Positions 1 through 9,167 of a stretch of 57,500 nucleotides of DNA are shown one piece after another; positions within the stretch are counted from its first letter, which is position 1; the number at the start of each line of letters is the position of its first letter. The notes under the pieces are model-generated. The model saw only the letters and a program-made list of their open reading frames with translations. It had not been told where the DNA came from and made no database searches. The DNA is from Methylobacterium sp. J-048 (GTDB taxonomy: Bacteria; Pseudomonadota; Alphaproteobacteria; Rhizobiales; Beijerinckiaceae), in contig NZ_JAKSYL010000074.1 of assembly GCF_022829515.1 (NCBI RefSeq), forward strand, positions 1-57,500. The letters are read 5' to 3'. A program made the position numbers and the translations under genes.

Positions 1-520
1 CCCCGTGCCTCTCAGCTGCCAGGGCACCCGCGAGGCGGCGCGGCTAACGGACGGACAGTCGTACATATGGAATGACCGCAACGTACGTCGAAATGTCGGG
101 CAAGTGGTTCAGCCGCGCGTGGTAGCGGCGGTTGAACGAGATGTGGCGGAACAATCGCAGGATCGAGCCAGCACGGAGCAGACGGGAGTCCTGGAGACGG
201 CGCCGACCCCTGCGCCTATCCTGCCGCCCCGATCGATCCAGGTGCAGGCTCCGATCGAGGTCCGCGGTCGTGCTGCACCGACGATCACCGCTGTGCCCCC
301 GCCCGGACGCGTGGCGACGCTCAACCCGGATCCTGCGCGGCAGGTGGTGTATCGAACGAGCCCGATCACGACGCCCCACGACGCCGGGGGCGTGGTCGCG
401 CCGATCCTGAACCCCGGACCAGCGAAACACGTGCAGTCGCTCAGACGGCCGAAGCCGGCGACAGCGGCCTCGCGAGCCCGAGTGCCGTATCGCGCCTGCG
501 ACCGGCAGCGTCACCGCCGC
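1..520. other. Unassigned region downstream of ddl
   Basis: No gene is recognised here. ftsQ usually follows ddl in alphaproteobacterial dcw clusters, but no frame on the minus strand looks like FtsQ. The least arginine-rich frame is on the plus strand, opening with GTG at 5. It reads a proline/valine-rich protein through about 520 and then runs antisense into ddl to 739. Its third-position GC looks lower than in neighbouring genes and it has no ribosome-binding site I can judge. It could be a fast-evolving hypothetical gene converging on ddl, a decayed gene or non-coding DNA. A search of this frame against proteins would decide. Confidence 0.25.
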
Positions 521-1444
521 TCAGCGATTCAGAGAAGCGTCCTCCACCATCCATCGGACGAGCTCACCGAAACCCAGGCCCGCATGGGCCGCCATCTCAG
601 GCACAAGGCTCGTCTGGGTCATGCCGGGTTGCGTGTTGACCTCCAGAACCACGAGCAGACCGGTTCCACCCGGTGTGTCGTCGTAGCGAAGGTCGGCACG
701 GCTGACGCCCCGGCAGCCCAGTGCTTGATGCGCCGTTAACGACAGTTCTTGGACACGCTGGTAAACATTTGGTTTAAGTTCGGCCGGCAGCACGTGCACC
801 GAACCCCCCGGGGCGTACTTCGCGTCGTAGTCGTACCACTCCCCCGTGGAGGCCTTCACCTCGATCACCCCGAGGGCCTTGTCGCCCATCACCCCGCAGG
901 TGAGCTCGCGGCCGGCTATGTAAGGTTCTGCAAGGACTTGCTCGCCGAACTTCCACTCCTCGGAGGCGAGGATCTGGGGCGGGTGCGACCGGCCGTCGCG
1001 CACGATGATGACCCCGACGGAAGAGCCTTCTGCGATCGGCTTGACCACGTAGGGCGGCGGCAGCGGGTGATTTTTCGCGGCCTCGAAGCGGTTAACGATC
1101 CGGCCCGCCGGCACGTCGACCCCTGCAGCGTGCATCACGGTCTTCGCCCGCTCCTTGTTCATGGCGAGCGCCGAGGCGAGCACGCCCGAATGAGTGTAGG
1201 GAATCTTCAGGATCTCCAGGAGGCCCTGGATCGTGCCGTCCTCGCCGTCCGGACCGTGCAGGGCGTTGAACGCCACGTCCGGCCGCAGGTCGGTGAGCAC
1301 CGCGGCGATGTCGGGGCCGACATCGACCCGGGTGACCCGGTACCCCTCGCCTTCGAGCGCCGCGGCGCAGGCCGCGCCGGAGCTGAGCGAGACCTCGCGC
1401 TCGGCGGAGGTGCCGCCCAGGAGGACGGCGACGTGCTTGGACAT
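521..1444 (-). CDS. ddl: D-alanine--D-alanine ligase
   Basis: Joins two D-alanines with ATP to make the dipeptide that MurF adds to UDP-MurNAc-tripeptide; cytoplasmic. The 307-residue product is normal for DdlB. It opens MSKHVAVLLGGTSAEREVSL, the typical N-terminal domain start, and is followed by an ATP-grasp domain with HGPDGEDGTIQG and the late EVNTQPGMT motif that binds metal and the second D-alanine. The ATG at 1444 was chosen because homology starts there and a GGAG lies about 8 bases upstream. The open frame extends to 1699, but that stretch is antisense-like, arginine-rich shadow of the toxin gene. It is the last dcw gene visible and is separated from murB by a toxin-antitoxin pair. 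Confidence 0.97.
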   Translation of the reverse strand: MSKHVAVLLGGTSAEREVSLSSGAACAAALEGEGYRVTRVDVGPDIAAVLTDLRPDVAFNALHGPDGEDGTIQGLLEILKIPYTHSGVLASALAMNKERAKTVMHAAGVDVPAGRIVNRFEAAKNHPLPPPYVVKPIAEGSSVGVIIVRDGRSHPPQILASEEWKFGEQVLAEPYIAGRELTCGVMGDKALGVIEVKASTGEWYDYDAKYAPGGSVHVLPAELKPNVYQRVQELSLTAHQALGCRGVSRADLRYDDTPGGTGLLVVLEVNTQPGMTQTSLVPEMAAHAGLGFGELVRWMVEDASLNR

Positions 1445-1479
1445 GGTGGGCTCCGGGGAAAGCTGGGTCGAGGATGGGG

Positions 1480-1836
1480 TCACGCTTGGCCGACCATGCC
1501 ATGGATCGCGGCGTAGACCGCTGCCGCCGCGTCGGGATGCAGGGCGCCGAGGCGGCGGAGGATTCGGTTGGGTTCGATGCAGGCGATCTTCAGCGGGCGC
1601 ACCACCGAGGCGACGCCGAGGCCGGCCGCGTCGAGATCCGCGATCGGGAGGTCGCCGGCCAAGCGGGTGTTGCGGGCGCTGGTGATCATCGCGATCCACA
1701 CATAGCCGGCCTCTGCGACCGCGGTGCCGGACACGACGAGTGCGGGGCGCCGCTTCTCGGCCAGCCGGTCCGAATAGGGGAACGGCACGACCACGATGGT
1801 GCCGGCCGGAACATGCGCGGCATCAGAGGTCGGCAT
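1480..1836 (-). CDS. PemK/MazF-family toxin
   Basis: A 118-residue protein of the PemK/MazF fold, a family of ribosome-independent or ribosome-linked mRNA interferases. Family signs are the early GTIVVVPFPYSDRLAEKRRP stretch with the conserved RRPALVVS strand, and the central MITSAR segment. The start ATG at 1836 overlaps the end of the antitoxin gene by 14 bases, the usual antitoxin-first arrangement. The pair sits between murB and ddl and in the same direction, so it may be co-transcribed with the cell-wall genes. Toxicity and RNA cleavage are known for the family and only inferred here. Confidence 0.88.
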   Translation of the reverse strand: MPTSDAAHVPAGTIVVVPFPYSDRLAEKRRPALVVSGTAVAEAGYVWIAMITSARNTRLAGDLPIADLDAAGLGVASVVRPLKIACIEPNRILRRLGALHPDAAAAVYAAIHGMVGQA

Positions 1837-2056
1837 AATCTTCGTCGTCGATGGGGCCGCCCCATTCCGTGAACGCCACGAACGGATCCTCGCCCTCCGG
1901 CGGAGCCTTGTCGATCTGGATGCCCTCCGGCGTGATCCGGTAGCGCAGACGATCGCCCGGGCCGATGGCGAGATGCGCGCGCACCTCCGCGGGCAGCACG
2001 GTCTGACTTTTTACGGAGACCTTCGAGTAGGCGGTGCGGGCGGATTTATCGGGCAT
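1823..2056 (-). CDS. AbrB/MazE-type antitoxin
   Basis: A 77-residue protein with a swapped-hairpin AbrB/SpoVT DNA-binding domain at about residues 10-52 (SKVSVKSQTVLPAEVRAHL, then GDRLRYRI). The acidic C-terminal tail (PPEGEDPFVAFTEW, IDDEDYADL) is the kind of segment that wraps a MazF-type toxin. It lies immediately upstream of and overlaps the toxin gene, and begins 30 bases after the murB stop. Such antitoxins usually repress their own promoter; no operator was identified. The call rests on domain pattern and gene pairing. Confidence 0.87.
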   Translation of the reverse strand: MPDKSARTAYSKVSVKSQTVLPAEVRAHLAIGPGDRLRYRITPEGIQIDKAPPEGEDPFVAFTEWGGPIDDEDYADL

Positions 2057-2086
2057 CGCTGATACGCCTGCGCCTCGACTTACATC

Positions 2087-3019
2087 TTACCGGCTTACCA
2101 TCGTCGAATCCACGCCGATCCGCCGGATCTCCCAGCGCAGCGTGATTCCGCTGGTCTCCCGCACCCGACGCCGGACCTCCTCGCCCAGGCCCTCGATGTC
2201 GGCCGCGGTGGCGCCGCCGGTGTTGATCAGGAAGTTGCAGTGCATCGGCGAGACCTGGGCGCCGCCCCGGGTCAGGCCCCGGCAGCCGGCGGCATCGACC
2301 AGCTGCCAGGCTTTGCCGCCCTCGGGGTTCGCGAAGGTCGAGCCGCCGGTGCGCTCGCGGATCGGCTGCGCGGCCTCGCGCGCCGCGGTGACCCGCTCCA
2401 TCTCGGCCTCGATCGCGGCGCGGTCGCCGGGTTTTCCTCGGAACAGGGCGCGCGTGAAGATGACGTCCTCGGTCGCATCGGAATGCCGGTAGGAGAAGCC
2501 CATCTCGGCGTGGCTGAAGCGGCGCAGGGCACCGGTCCGGTCGATGCCGTGGGCCTCGATCAGCACGTCTGTGGTCTCGCCGCCATGGGCGCCGGCGTTC
2601 ATCCGCAGGGCGCCGCCGATCGAGCCCGGGATGCCGCGATAGAAGGCAAGCCCGTCGAGCCCGGCTTCGGCCGCCGCCTTGGCCAGCCGCATGTCCGGCA
2701 CGGCGGTGCCGACCTGCAGGGTGTCGCCGTCGATTGCGATGCCGCCGAACGCCTTGCCGCCGAGGCGCACCACCACGCCCGGCACCCCGCCATCGCGGAC
2801 GATCAGGTTGGAGCCGAGGCCGATCACCGTGACCGGCACGTCGGGCTCGAGGACGGCGACGAGCTGCGCGAGATCCTCCTCGTCGGCCGGGGTGAACAGG
2901 ACTTCCGCCGGCCCACCGACGCGGAACCACGTGAGATCGGCCAGCGGCTGGTCCGCCAGCAGGCGCCCGCGCAAGCCCGGCGCGGCGGCGCGGATACGGT
3001 CGTGAAGCGATGCGGTCAT
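2087..3019 (-). CDS. murB: UDP-N-acetylenolpyruvoylglucosamine reductase
   Basis: FAD- and NADPH-dependent reduction of the enolpyruvyl group to lactate, giving UDP-MurNAc. The 310-residue product has the FAD-binding N-terminal part ([21 protein letters not shown], then [20 protein letters not shown]) and the substrate domain with [20 protein letters not shown] and the late [18 protein letters not shown] carrying the catalytic serine region. ATG 3019 was chosen by homology and a GGGAG upstream. Its first bases overlap, as ATGA, the stop of the shifted DUF559 frame upstream, and a palindromic repeat lies just in front of the start. Part of the dcw series murC-(DUF559)-murB-(toxin-antitoxin)-ddl. 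Confidence 0.97.
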   Translation of the reverse strand: MTASLHDRIRAAAPGLRGRLLADQPLADLTWFRVGGPAEVLFTPADEEDLAQLVAVLEPDVPVTVIGLGSNLIVRDGGVPGVVVRLGGKAFGGIAIDGDTLQVGTAVPDMRLAKAAAEAGLDGLAFYRGIPGSIGGALRMNAGAHGGETTDVLIEAHGIDRTGALRRFSHAEMGFSYRHSDATEDVIFTRALFRGKPGDRAAIEAEMERVTAAREAAQPIRERTGGSTFANPEGGKAWQLVDAAGCRGLTRGGAQVSPMHCNFLINTGGATAADIEGLGEEVRRRVRETSGITLRWEIRRIGVDSTMVSR

Positions 3020-3554
3020 GGGATGATCTCCCCTCTCCCCGCACGCGGGGAGAGGGATGCGACGACCCTGTCGTCGTCGCATCGAGGCGGCAGCCGAGGG
3101 TGAGGGGGCGGCTCCGACAAAGGCTCGTCCGGAGCCGCCCCCTCACCTTCGCCCTTCGGGCTCGCCGCGCCGACGACGTGGTCGTCGCGGCCCTCTCCCC
3201 GCGTGCGGAGAGAGGGGGGCAGCGCGGCCAGGATGGTGTCCAGCACCGCACCGATATTGTCGGCGATCTCGGGATTCCAGAAACGGAGGACGGGTAGCCC
3301 TGCGCGGCCAGCCATGCGTCCCGGACGCGATCGCGCGCATTGTCCGCGTGCTGGCTGCCATCGATCTCGACGATGAGATGCGCCTCGCGACAGCAGAAAT
3401 CCGCGACGTAGCGCCCGATCGATTCCTGGCGCACGAACTTGAAGCCGGCGAGACGTCGGTCGCGCAAGCGATTCCAGAGACGGCGCTCCGCCTCCGTTTG
3501 GGATTGGCGCAGATGCCGACGGAATCGCGTGCGTTCCGTCTGGGCCGATCGCAT
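3016..3554 (-). pseudogene. DUF559 endonuclease-like protein, frameshifted
   Basis: Starts at ATG 3554, five bases after the murC stop, and reads RRLWNRLRDRRLAGFKFVRQ, YVADFCC and LIVEIDGSQH, the hallmark of the DUF559 family (related to the very-short-patch-repair endonuclease fold). After AWLAAQGY the frame slips near 3290-3300: the expected continuation VLRFWNPEI...VLDTILAALP is present but in the next frame. The bases suggest loss of one nucleotide in a short C run. The restored frame stays open to a TGA at 3016-3018 that overlaps the murB ATG (ATGA). Its C-terminal 60 or so residues are encoded by a palindromic repeat. It may be a true pseudogene or a sequencing error; DUF559 genes are often mobile and have no known role in wall synthesis. 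Confidence 0.8.
3027..3216. repeat. Compound palindromic repeat before murB
   Basis: Contains a palindrome CCCTCTCCCCGCACGCGGGG continuing to 3056 (3031-3056), a perfect 18-base inverted repeat with arms 3099-3116 and 3130-3147 (GGTGAGGGGGCGGCTCCG and its complement), and a second CCCTCTCCCCGC/GCGGAGAGAGGG hairpin at 3191-3216. The same GAGAGGG hairpin family recurs at 44.4, 50.0 and 54.8 kb. It forms the C-terminal coding part of the broken DUF559 gene and the leader of murB. Confidence 0.85.
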
Positions 3555-3559
3555 ACCTT

Positions 3560-4966
3560 TTACTTCCCCCGCGCGGCGAGTTCGCCCGGGAGCGCGTAGG
3601 CCCACTGCGTGATCGTGCCGGCGCCCAGGCACACGACGTAGTCGCTGGGCTTGGCGAGCTCGGCGACGATGCCGGCCAGCTCCTCGGGCCGGTCCAGGGG
3701 GCGGGCGTCGCGGTGGCCGCGCGAGCGCAGGCCCGAAACGAGAGCGTCCCGGTCGATGCCCTCGATCGGCGACTCGCCGGCCGTGTAGACCGGGGCCACG
3801 ATCACCGTATCGGCGTCGTTGAAGCAGGTGCAGAAATCGTCGAACAGCGAGGCGAGCCGGGTGTAGCGGTGCGGCTGCACCACCGCGATGACGTTGCCGT
3901 CGGTCGAGGCCCGGGCGGCCTTGAGCACCGCCTTGATCTCCACCGGATGGTGGCCGTAATCGTCGAAGATCGTCGCGCCGTTCCATTCGCCGGTGCGGGT
4001 GAACCGGCGCTTGACCCCGCCGAAGCCCGCGAGCGCCCGGCGGATCGCATCGTGCGAGACGCCGAGCTCGTTGGCCACGGCGAGCGCCGCGGTGGCGTTG
4101 AGCGCGTTGTGCTTGCCGGGCATCGGCAGGACCAGGTCCTCCATCTCCATGCGGAAGCCCGGGCGCCGGTCGCGGATCATCACGCGGAAGCGGCTCTGGC
4201 CGCCCTTCAGGTCCACGTCGAGCAGGCGCACGTCGGCCTGGGGGTTCTCGCCGTAGGTGATGATCCGCCGGTCCTCGATATGGCCGACCATGTCCTGCAC
4301 CACCGGATGGTCGGTGCACATCACCGCGAAGCCGTAGAACGGGATGTTGTCGATGAAGCGCCGGAACGCGTCCTTCACGGCCTCGAACGAGCCGAAATGG
4401 TCGAGATGCTCGGGATCGATGTTGGTGACGATGGCGACGTCGGCGGGCAGCTTGAGGAAGGTGCCGTCGGATTCATCGGCCTCCACCACCATCCAGTCGC
4501 CCTCGCCCATCCGGGCGTTGGTGCCGTAGGCGTTGATGATGCCGCCGTTGATCACGGTCGGGTCGAGGCTGCCGGCGTCGAGCAGGGTCGCGACCAGCGA
4601 GGTCGTGGTGGTCTTGCCGTGGGTGCCCGCGATGGCGACGCAGGACTTGAAGCGCATCAGCTCGGCCAGCATCTCGGCGCGGCGGACCACCGGCAGGCGG
4701 CGCTCGCGGGCGGCCTGGAGTTCCGGGTTGTCCCGGCGGATCGCCGTGGAGACCACCACCAGGGCGGCCGCGTCGACGTTCTCGGCCTGGTGGCCGACGA
4801 AGGTGCGGATGCCCTTCTCGGCCAGCCGGCGGACATTGGCGTTGTCCGAGGCGTCGGAGCCCTGGACCGTGTAGCCGAGGTTGCTCATCACCTCGGCGAT
4901 GCCGGACATGCCGATGCCGCCGATGCCGATGAAGTGGATGGGGCCGAGCTTGTCGGGCAGCTTCAT
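3560..4966 (-). CDS. murC: UDP-N-acetylmuramate--L-alanine ligase
   Basis: Adds L-alanine to UDP-MurNAc with ATP, the first stem-peptide step; cytoplasmic. At 468 residues it is full length. It begins [20 protein letters not shown], the Rossmann-like glycine-rich N-terminus, has the ATP site [17 protein letters not shown], and later [12 protein letters not shown] and the [12 protein letters not shown] motif of the C-terminal ligase domain. I chose ATG 4966 because MurC proteins normally start with the MKLPDK-like segment; an in-frame ATG at 4993 would add nine residues. GGAAGG lies 11 bases upstream of 4966. murG ends 150 bases upstream, with a multi-hairpin repeat between the two genes. Confidence 0.97.
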   Translation of the reverse strand: MKLPDKLGPIHFIGIGGIGMSGIAEVMSNLGYTVQGSDASDNANVRRLAEKGIRTFVGHQAENVDAAALVVVSTAIRRDNPELQAARERRLPVVRRAEMLAELMRFKSCVAIAGTHGKTTTTSLVATLLDAGSLDPTVINGGIINAYGTNARMGEGDWMVVEADESDGTFLKLPADVAIVTNIDPEHLDHFGSFEAVKDAFRRFIDNIPFYGFAVMCTDHPVVQDMVGHIEDRRIITYGENPQADVRLLDVDLKGGQSRFRVMIRDRRPGFRMEMEDLVLPMPGKHNALNATAALAVANELGVSHDAIRRALAGFGGVKRRFTRTGEWNGATIFDDYGHHPVEIKAVLKAARASTDGNVIAVVQPHRYTRLASLFDDFCTCFNDADTVIVAPVYTAGESPIEGIDRDALVSGLRSRGHRDARPLDRPEELAGIVAELAKPSDYVVCLGAGTITQWAYALPGELAARGK

Positions 4967-4998
4967 CTGTCGTCGTACCTTCCGTAAAGTCATGGTTT

Positions 4999-5107
4999 CA
5001 AAAGGTCTGGGACCTTTTGCGGGTACAGGGCGGAGCCCTGCATCGGGCTTTGCCGTGCCCCATCAGGGCTCCGCCCTGACAACCCGCCAAAGGGCTGAGC
5101 CCTTTGG
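4999..5107. repeat. Multi-hairpin repeat, copy A (murG-murC junction)
   Basis: A string of short perfect stem-loops with three-base loops: CAAAAGGTC-TGG-GACCTTTTG (4999-5019), CAGGGC-GGA-GCCCTG (5026-5040), CAGGGC-TCC-GCCCTG (5064-5078) and CCAAAGGGC-TGA-GCCCTTTGG (5087-5107). A second copy in the opposite orientation lies at 9168-9263. It is inside the murG-murC transcription unit, so it may form RNA hairpins that modulate read-through. Confidence 0.9.
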
Positions 5108-5118
5108 AAACCCGATTG

Positions 5119-6228
5119 CTAACCGCTTCTGGCCGTCTCGACGACGACCTCGGCCAGCCGCTCGGCGGCGTCGTGGATGCCCGCGCTTCTGGCCGCATCG
5201 GCCGCCGCGGTCAATTTTGCCGGCGTCTCGAAGCACGCCACCAGCTCGGCGGCGAGGCGATCCGGCGTGAACGCGGTCTGGTTCAGGGCGAGCGCCGCGC
5301 CGATCGCGTCGAGGGTCGCGGCGTTGGCAGCTTGGTCCTGGTCGAGGGAGCCGGGCAGCGGCACCAAAATCGACGGCCGGCCGATCGCCGCGAGTTCCGA
5401 CACCGTCGAGGCGCCCGAGCGTGAGACCACCAAGTGGCTCGCGGCCATACGGGCCGGCAGGTCCTTGAAGAACGGCGCCGCTTCGAGCCCGGCGAGCCCC
5501 AGGGCGAGGTAGCGGTTCTGCACCGCGGTCAGGTCCTCGGGGCGGACCTGCTGGATGAGGTGCAGGCGGGCGCGCAAGTCGGCGGGCAGGCGCTCGATCG
5601 CCTCGGGCACGACCTCGCCCATGACCCGGGCGCCCTGGCTGCCGCCGAACACCAGGAGCCGCAGGGCGTCGCCGTCGCCAAGCGCCGGATACGGGATCTT
5701 GGCCGCCTCGATCACGGCCGGGCGAAGCGGGTTGCCGGTGTGGATGCGGGGCGCGCGCGCCTTGTCGGGCACGCCGCGGACGTCCTTGAAGCCGGTGGCG
5801 ATGGTGCGGGCGCCCCGGGCCAGGAAGGCGTTGGCCCGGCCCATCACGGCGTTCTGCTCGTGCAGCACCGTCGGCACCCGCAGGATCTGGCCGGCGAGCA
5901 CCGGCGGCACGGTCGGGTAGCCGCCGAAGCCGACGATCGCGGCCGGGTTGATCCGCCGTATCTCCTTGGCGGCGACGCCGAAGCCGCGGCCCAGCGTCAG
6001 CACGGCGCTCGCCCGTTTCAGCGGCGATCGGCCCGAGGGCGTCGCCGAGGCGATGGTGACCACCTCGGAGGCCGGGAACTCGCTCGCGATCGCGTCGACC
6101 CGGGCGTCGGTGGCGAGCGCCACCCGGATGCCGCGGGCACGGAGCGCGTGGGCGAGGCTCTCGGCCGGGAACAGGTGCCCGCCGGTGCCGCCCGCGCACA
6201 GCAGGATCGTAGGGGTGAAGACCGTCAC
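5119..6228 (-). CDS. murG: MurG N-acetylglucosaminyltransferase
   Basis: Transfers GlcNAc from UDP-GlcNAc to lipid I to make lipid II on the inner face of the cytoplasmic membrane. The 369-residue product shows the GT-B fold signatures: ILLCAGGTGGHLFPAESLAH near the start, VLHEQNAVMGRAN, the second-domain GGSQGARVM, SRSGASTVSELAAIGRPSIL and PLPGSLDQDQAANA. The GTG start at 6228 overlaps the ftsW stop as GTGA, indicating translational coupling. It is downstream of ftsW and upstream of murC, the usual dcw order. Confidence 0.97.
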   Translation of the reverse strand: MTVFTPTILLCAGGTGGHLFPAESLAHALRARGIRVALATDARVDAIASEFPASEVVTIASATPSGRSPLKRASAVLTLGRGFGVAAKEIRRINPAAIVGFGGYPTVPPVLAGQILRVPTVLHEQNAVMGRANAFLARGARTIATGFKDVRGVPDKARAPRIHTGNPLRPAVIEAAKIPYPALGDGDALRLLVFGGSQGARVMGEVVPEAIERLPADLRARLHLIQQVRPEDLTAVQNRYLALGLAGLEAAPFFKDLPARMAASHLVVSRSGASTVSELAAIGRPSILVPLPGSLDQDQAANAATLDAIGAALALNQTAFTPDRLAAELVACFETPAKLTAAADAARSAGIHDAAERLAEVVVETARSG

Positions 6229-7391
6229 CGCATCACTCCGGCGACGGTGGCCGAGGCGGTGCCGGGGGGCTTCTGGCTCAGCAGGACGGTGCGCGGGCGC
6301 TTGCGGGTCAGGGCGACCAGGAATCCGGTGCCGAGCGCCAGCGAGATCATCGACGAGCCGCCGAAGGAGACGAACGGCAGGGTCATGCCCTTGGCAGGCA
6401 TCAGCTGGGTGTTCACCGCCATGTTGATGCAGGCCTGGAGCCCGAACAGGGTGGTCAGGCCGGTAATCGCCAGCCGCGAGAACGTGTCGTCGGTGCGCCG
6501 GGCGAGCTTGAGGCCGCGCAGCACGATGAAGGCAAACAGGCCCACGAGGCACAGGCAGACGATCACGCCGAACTCCTCGCCGGTGACGGAGAAGATGAAG
6601 TCGGTATGTGCGTCCGGAAGGTGGCGCTTGGCCACCCCCTCCCCCGGGCCGGTGCCGAACCAGCCGCCCGAGCGGAACGATTCCCGCGACCAGAAATCCT
6701 GGAAGCCGCCGCCGGAATCGCGGTCGAGGAACTTGTTGAAGCGCTCGCGGACGTGATGGAAGAACAGGTAGGCCGCGAACACGCCGCCGAGCCCGAGGAC
6801 GCCGAGCAGCGCCACCCAGATCAGGTGCAGGCCGGCGACGAAGAACAGCGCGCACCACACCATGGTGATCAGCATGGTCTGGCCGAAATCCGGCTGGAGC
6901 AGCAGCGGCACGATGGTGACCGGCAGGAGCAGCATCGCCAGGAAGCCGCCCGGCATGTCGCGGCGCTGCGCGCCTTCCGAGAACGCCCAGGCGGCCACCA
7001 CCACGAAGGCCGGCTTCACGAATTCCGACGGCTGCAGGCCGATCGGCCCGAACTGGATCCAGCGATGCGCGCCCTTGATCTCCGGGCCGAACTTGCCGGC
7101 GAGCAGGCAGAGCGCGACGCCGCAGACCCAGGTGACCAGCGCCAGCCGCCGGACCCCGCGCAGGGACAGGAACGACACCGCGCAGATCAGCAGGATGGTC
7201 GGCGCGAGGTACAAAGCCTGCCGGTTGAGGAAGTAGAAGGTCGGCAGGCCGATGCGCTCGGCGACCGGCGGGCCGCCGCCCATCAGGAAGACCAGGCCGG
7301 CCACCATCAGCGCGAACAGCGCCGCGAGCAGCCCACGGTCCACCGTCCACCACCAGTCGGTCAGCGGTGTGCGTTCCGCGCGAGAGATCAT
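6225..7391 (-). CDS. ftsW: Lipid II polymerase FtsW (SEDS family)
   Basis: Polytopic septal glycan polymerase acting with FtsI. The roughly 388-residue protein has about ten hydrophobic segments, and the SEDS signatures HRWIQFGPIGLQPSEFVKPA and, near the C-terminus, GMTLPFVSFGGSSMISLALG. It starts shortly before the RAERTPLTDWWWTVDR segment; ATG 7391 is preferred, with a GTG three codons upstream (7400) as the alternative because a GGAG is nearer to it. murD, normally adjacent, is separated from ftsW by a plus-strand chemoreceptor gene and a repeat. Confidence 0.95.
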   Translation of the reverse strand: MISRAERTPLTDWWWTVDRGLLAALFALMVAGLVFLMGGGPPVAERIGLPTFYFLNRQALYLAPTILLICAVSFLSLRGVRRLALVTWVCGVALCLLAGKFGPEIKGAHRWIQFGPIGLQPSEFVKPAFVVVAAWAFSEGAQRRDMPGGFLAMLLLPVTIVPLLLQPDFGQTMLITMVWCALFFVAGLHLIWVALLGVLGLGGVFAAYLFFHHVRERFNKFLDRDSGGGFQDFWSRESFRSGGWFGTGPGEGVAKRHLPDAHTDFIFSVTGEEFGVIVCLCLVGLFAFIVLRGLKLARRTDDTFSRLAITGLTTLFGLQACINMAVNTQLMPAKGMTLPFVSFGGSSMISLALGTGFLVALTRKRPRTVLLSQKPPGTASATVAGVMR

Positions 7392-7677
7392 GCCGGGCAC
7401 CGAACTCCAGGCCGCGCGGAGGCCGGTCCGCGTGGGTCGGGCCGGATCCTGTGGGGGAATGGTAAACGGAGCCTTATGGCCGGCCGATGCGCGCGAGCCG
7501 CCGGCGACGGCATCCGGGCGGAATTACCGTATTCGCCAAGGCTGTACTTTATCGGGCATCATCGAATGTTAATTCGCGGCATGCAACTCTGGCGTGCATC
7601 CTCACCAGGATCGGAAAGCGGCTCCTCGAGCGCGCCGCTTTGCTAGCACCGATCCGCACAGCAGAAGCCGACCCGCC

Positions 7678-9153
7678 ATGTTCGCTGCTCTGAAGGCCCG
7701 TGAAGCACGCGCCAAGCTGGCCGCCCTCGACCGCGTCCAGGGGATGATCGAGTTCGATCTCGACGGCCGCATCCTATCGGCGAACGGCAACTTCCTCGAC
7801 GCGGTCGGCTATACCCTGCCGGAGGTGATCGGCCAGCACCACAGCCTGTTCGTCGATCCGGGCTACCGGGACTCCCCGGAGTACCGGGCGTTCTGGGAGC
7901 GCCTGCGCGGCGGCGCGTTCGAGACGGGCCAGTTCCGGCGGGTCGGTCGCGGCGGCCGTCCGATCTGGATCGAGGCGTCCTACAACCCGATGCTCGATGC
8001 CCGGGGGCGACCCTACAAGGTGGTGAAGTTCGCCACCGACATCACCCGGCAGCGCACCGAGGAGGCCGACCGCGCCAGCCAGATCGCGGCGATCCACAAG
8101 GTGCAGGCGGTGATCGCCTTCGACCTCGACGGCATGGTGATCGAGGCCAACGACAATTTCCTCGCCGTGATGGGCTACGGGCGCGACGAGGTGGTCGGGC
8201 AGCACCACAGCCTGTTCGTCGAGCCCGGCTACCGGGACAGCGAGGCCTATCGGGCGTTCTGGGCGGCCCTGCGCAACGGCACCTATCAGGCCGCGCAGTT
8301 CCGGCGCCTCGGCAAGGACGGGCGCGAGATCTGGATCCAGGCGTCCTACAACCCGATCCTCGACGCCGCCGGCCGGCCCTACAAGGTCGTGAAGTTCGCC
8401 ACCGACATCACCGAGCAGGTCCGCCTGCTAGCCGATCTCCGGACGCTGATCGACAGCAATTTCGGCGCGATCGAGTACGCGGTCCTTCACTCGACCGACG
8501 CCGCCCGCCTCGCCGGGACTGCCGCGGATTCGACCTCCGGCAACGTCCAGACCGTGGCGGCGGCCGCCGAGGAACTCGCCGCCTCCGTCGCCGAGATGTC
8601 CCAGAGCATTGTCCGCTCCCAGGGCGCCACCGACACCGCCTATGCCTGCGTGCGGGAGGCGGACGGCCACACCAAGCGCCTCGCCGACAGCGCCACCGCG
8701 ATGTCCAGCATCGTCGGCCTGATCCAGAGCATCGCCGGCCAGATCAACCTGCTGGCGCTCAACGCCACCATCGAGGCCGCGCGCGCGGGCGAGGCCGGTC
8801 GCGGCTTTGCGGTGGTGGCGAGCGAGGTGAAGGCGCTCGCCGACCAGGCGGCCCGCGCCACCGGGCAGATCAACGGCGAGATCGCCAGCGTGCAGCAGGT
8901 CTCGCAGGAGGTGGTGGTGGCCCTCGGCTCGATCGGGGCCTCGGTCTCGGTGATGCGCGAGACCGTGGTGTCCACAGCGGCGGCGATCGAGGAGCAGAGC
9001 GCGGTGACCCGCGACCTCGCCGAGAGCATGCAGAGCGCCGCCGGCGCGGTCACGGCGATCACCGGCAATATCGGGGCGATCGCCCAGGCTGTCGCCGACG
9101 TCTCGCAGGCGGTGGCGACCACCCGGGACGCCGCCAAGGTGCTGGCACGCTGA
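7678..9153 (+). CDS. Soluble chemoreceptor with two PAS domains
   Basis: A 491-residue methyl-accepting chemotaxis-type protein without signal peptide or transmembrane segment, so probably cytoplasmic. Two PAS domains (about residues 14-126 and 136-248) are near duplicates: both contain [14 protein letters not shown], an IWI.ASYNP segment and [14 protein letters not shown]. The C-terminal signalling domain (about 260-491) contains the conserved hairpin tip [20 protein letters not shown] and [17 protein letters not shown] domains of this family often bind haem or flavin and sense oxygen or redox state; no ligand can be read from sequence. It is the only plus-strand gene inside the dcw cluster, lying between murD and ftsW. 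Confidence 0.93.
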   Translation: MFAALKAREARAKLAALDRVQGMIEFDLDGRILSANGNFLDAVGYTLPEVIGQHHSLFVDPGYRDSPEYRAFWERLRGGAFETGQFRRVGRGGRPIWIEASYNPMLDARGRPYKVVKFATDITRQRTEEADRASQIAAIHKVQAVIAFDLDGMVIEANDNFLAVMGYGRDEVVGQHHSLFVEPGYRDSEAYRAFWAALRNGTYQAAQFRRLGKDGREIWIQASYNPILDAAGRPYKVVKFATDITEQVRLLADLRTLIDSNFGAIEYAVLHSTDAARLAGTAADSTSGNVQTVAAAAEELAASVAEMSQSIVRSQGATDTAYACVREADGHTKRLADSATAMSSIVGLIQSIAGQINLLALNATIEAARAGEAGRGFAVVASEVKALADQAARATGQINGEIASVQQVSQEVVVALGSIGASVSVMRETVVSTAAAIEEQSAVTRDLAESMQSAAGAVTAITGNIGAIAQAVADVSQAVATTRDAAKVLAR

Positions 9154-9167
9154 CCGGCCCGAACCCC

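Noticed and set aside
3027..3216. Possible CRISPR-like array from repeated GAGAGGG units
   Set aside because: Units are palindromic, irregularly spaced and scattered through the window; no uniform spacers and no cas gene.
2046..4319. 757-codon minus-strand open frame across murB and murC
   Set aside because: Mostly arginine/alanine/glycine-rich shadow translation of murB and murC in another frame; only the internal DUF559 segment is protein-like.
3713..4987. 424-codon plus-strand frame antisense to murC
   Set aside because: High-GC antisense shadow rich in His/Val/Gly/Asp; murC has full family motifs on the other strand.
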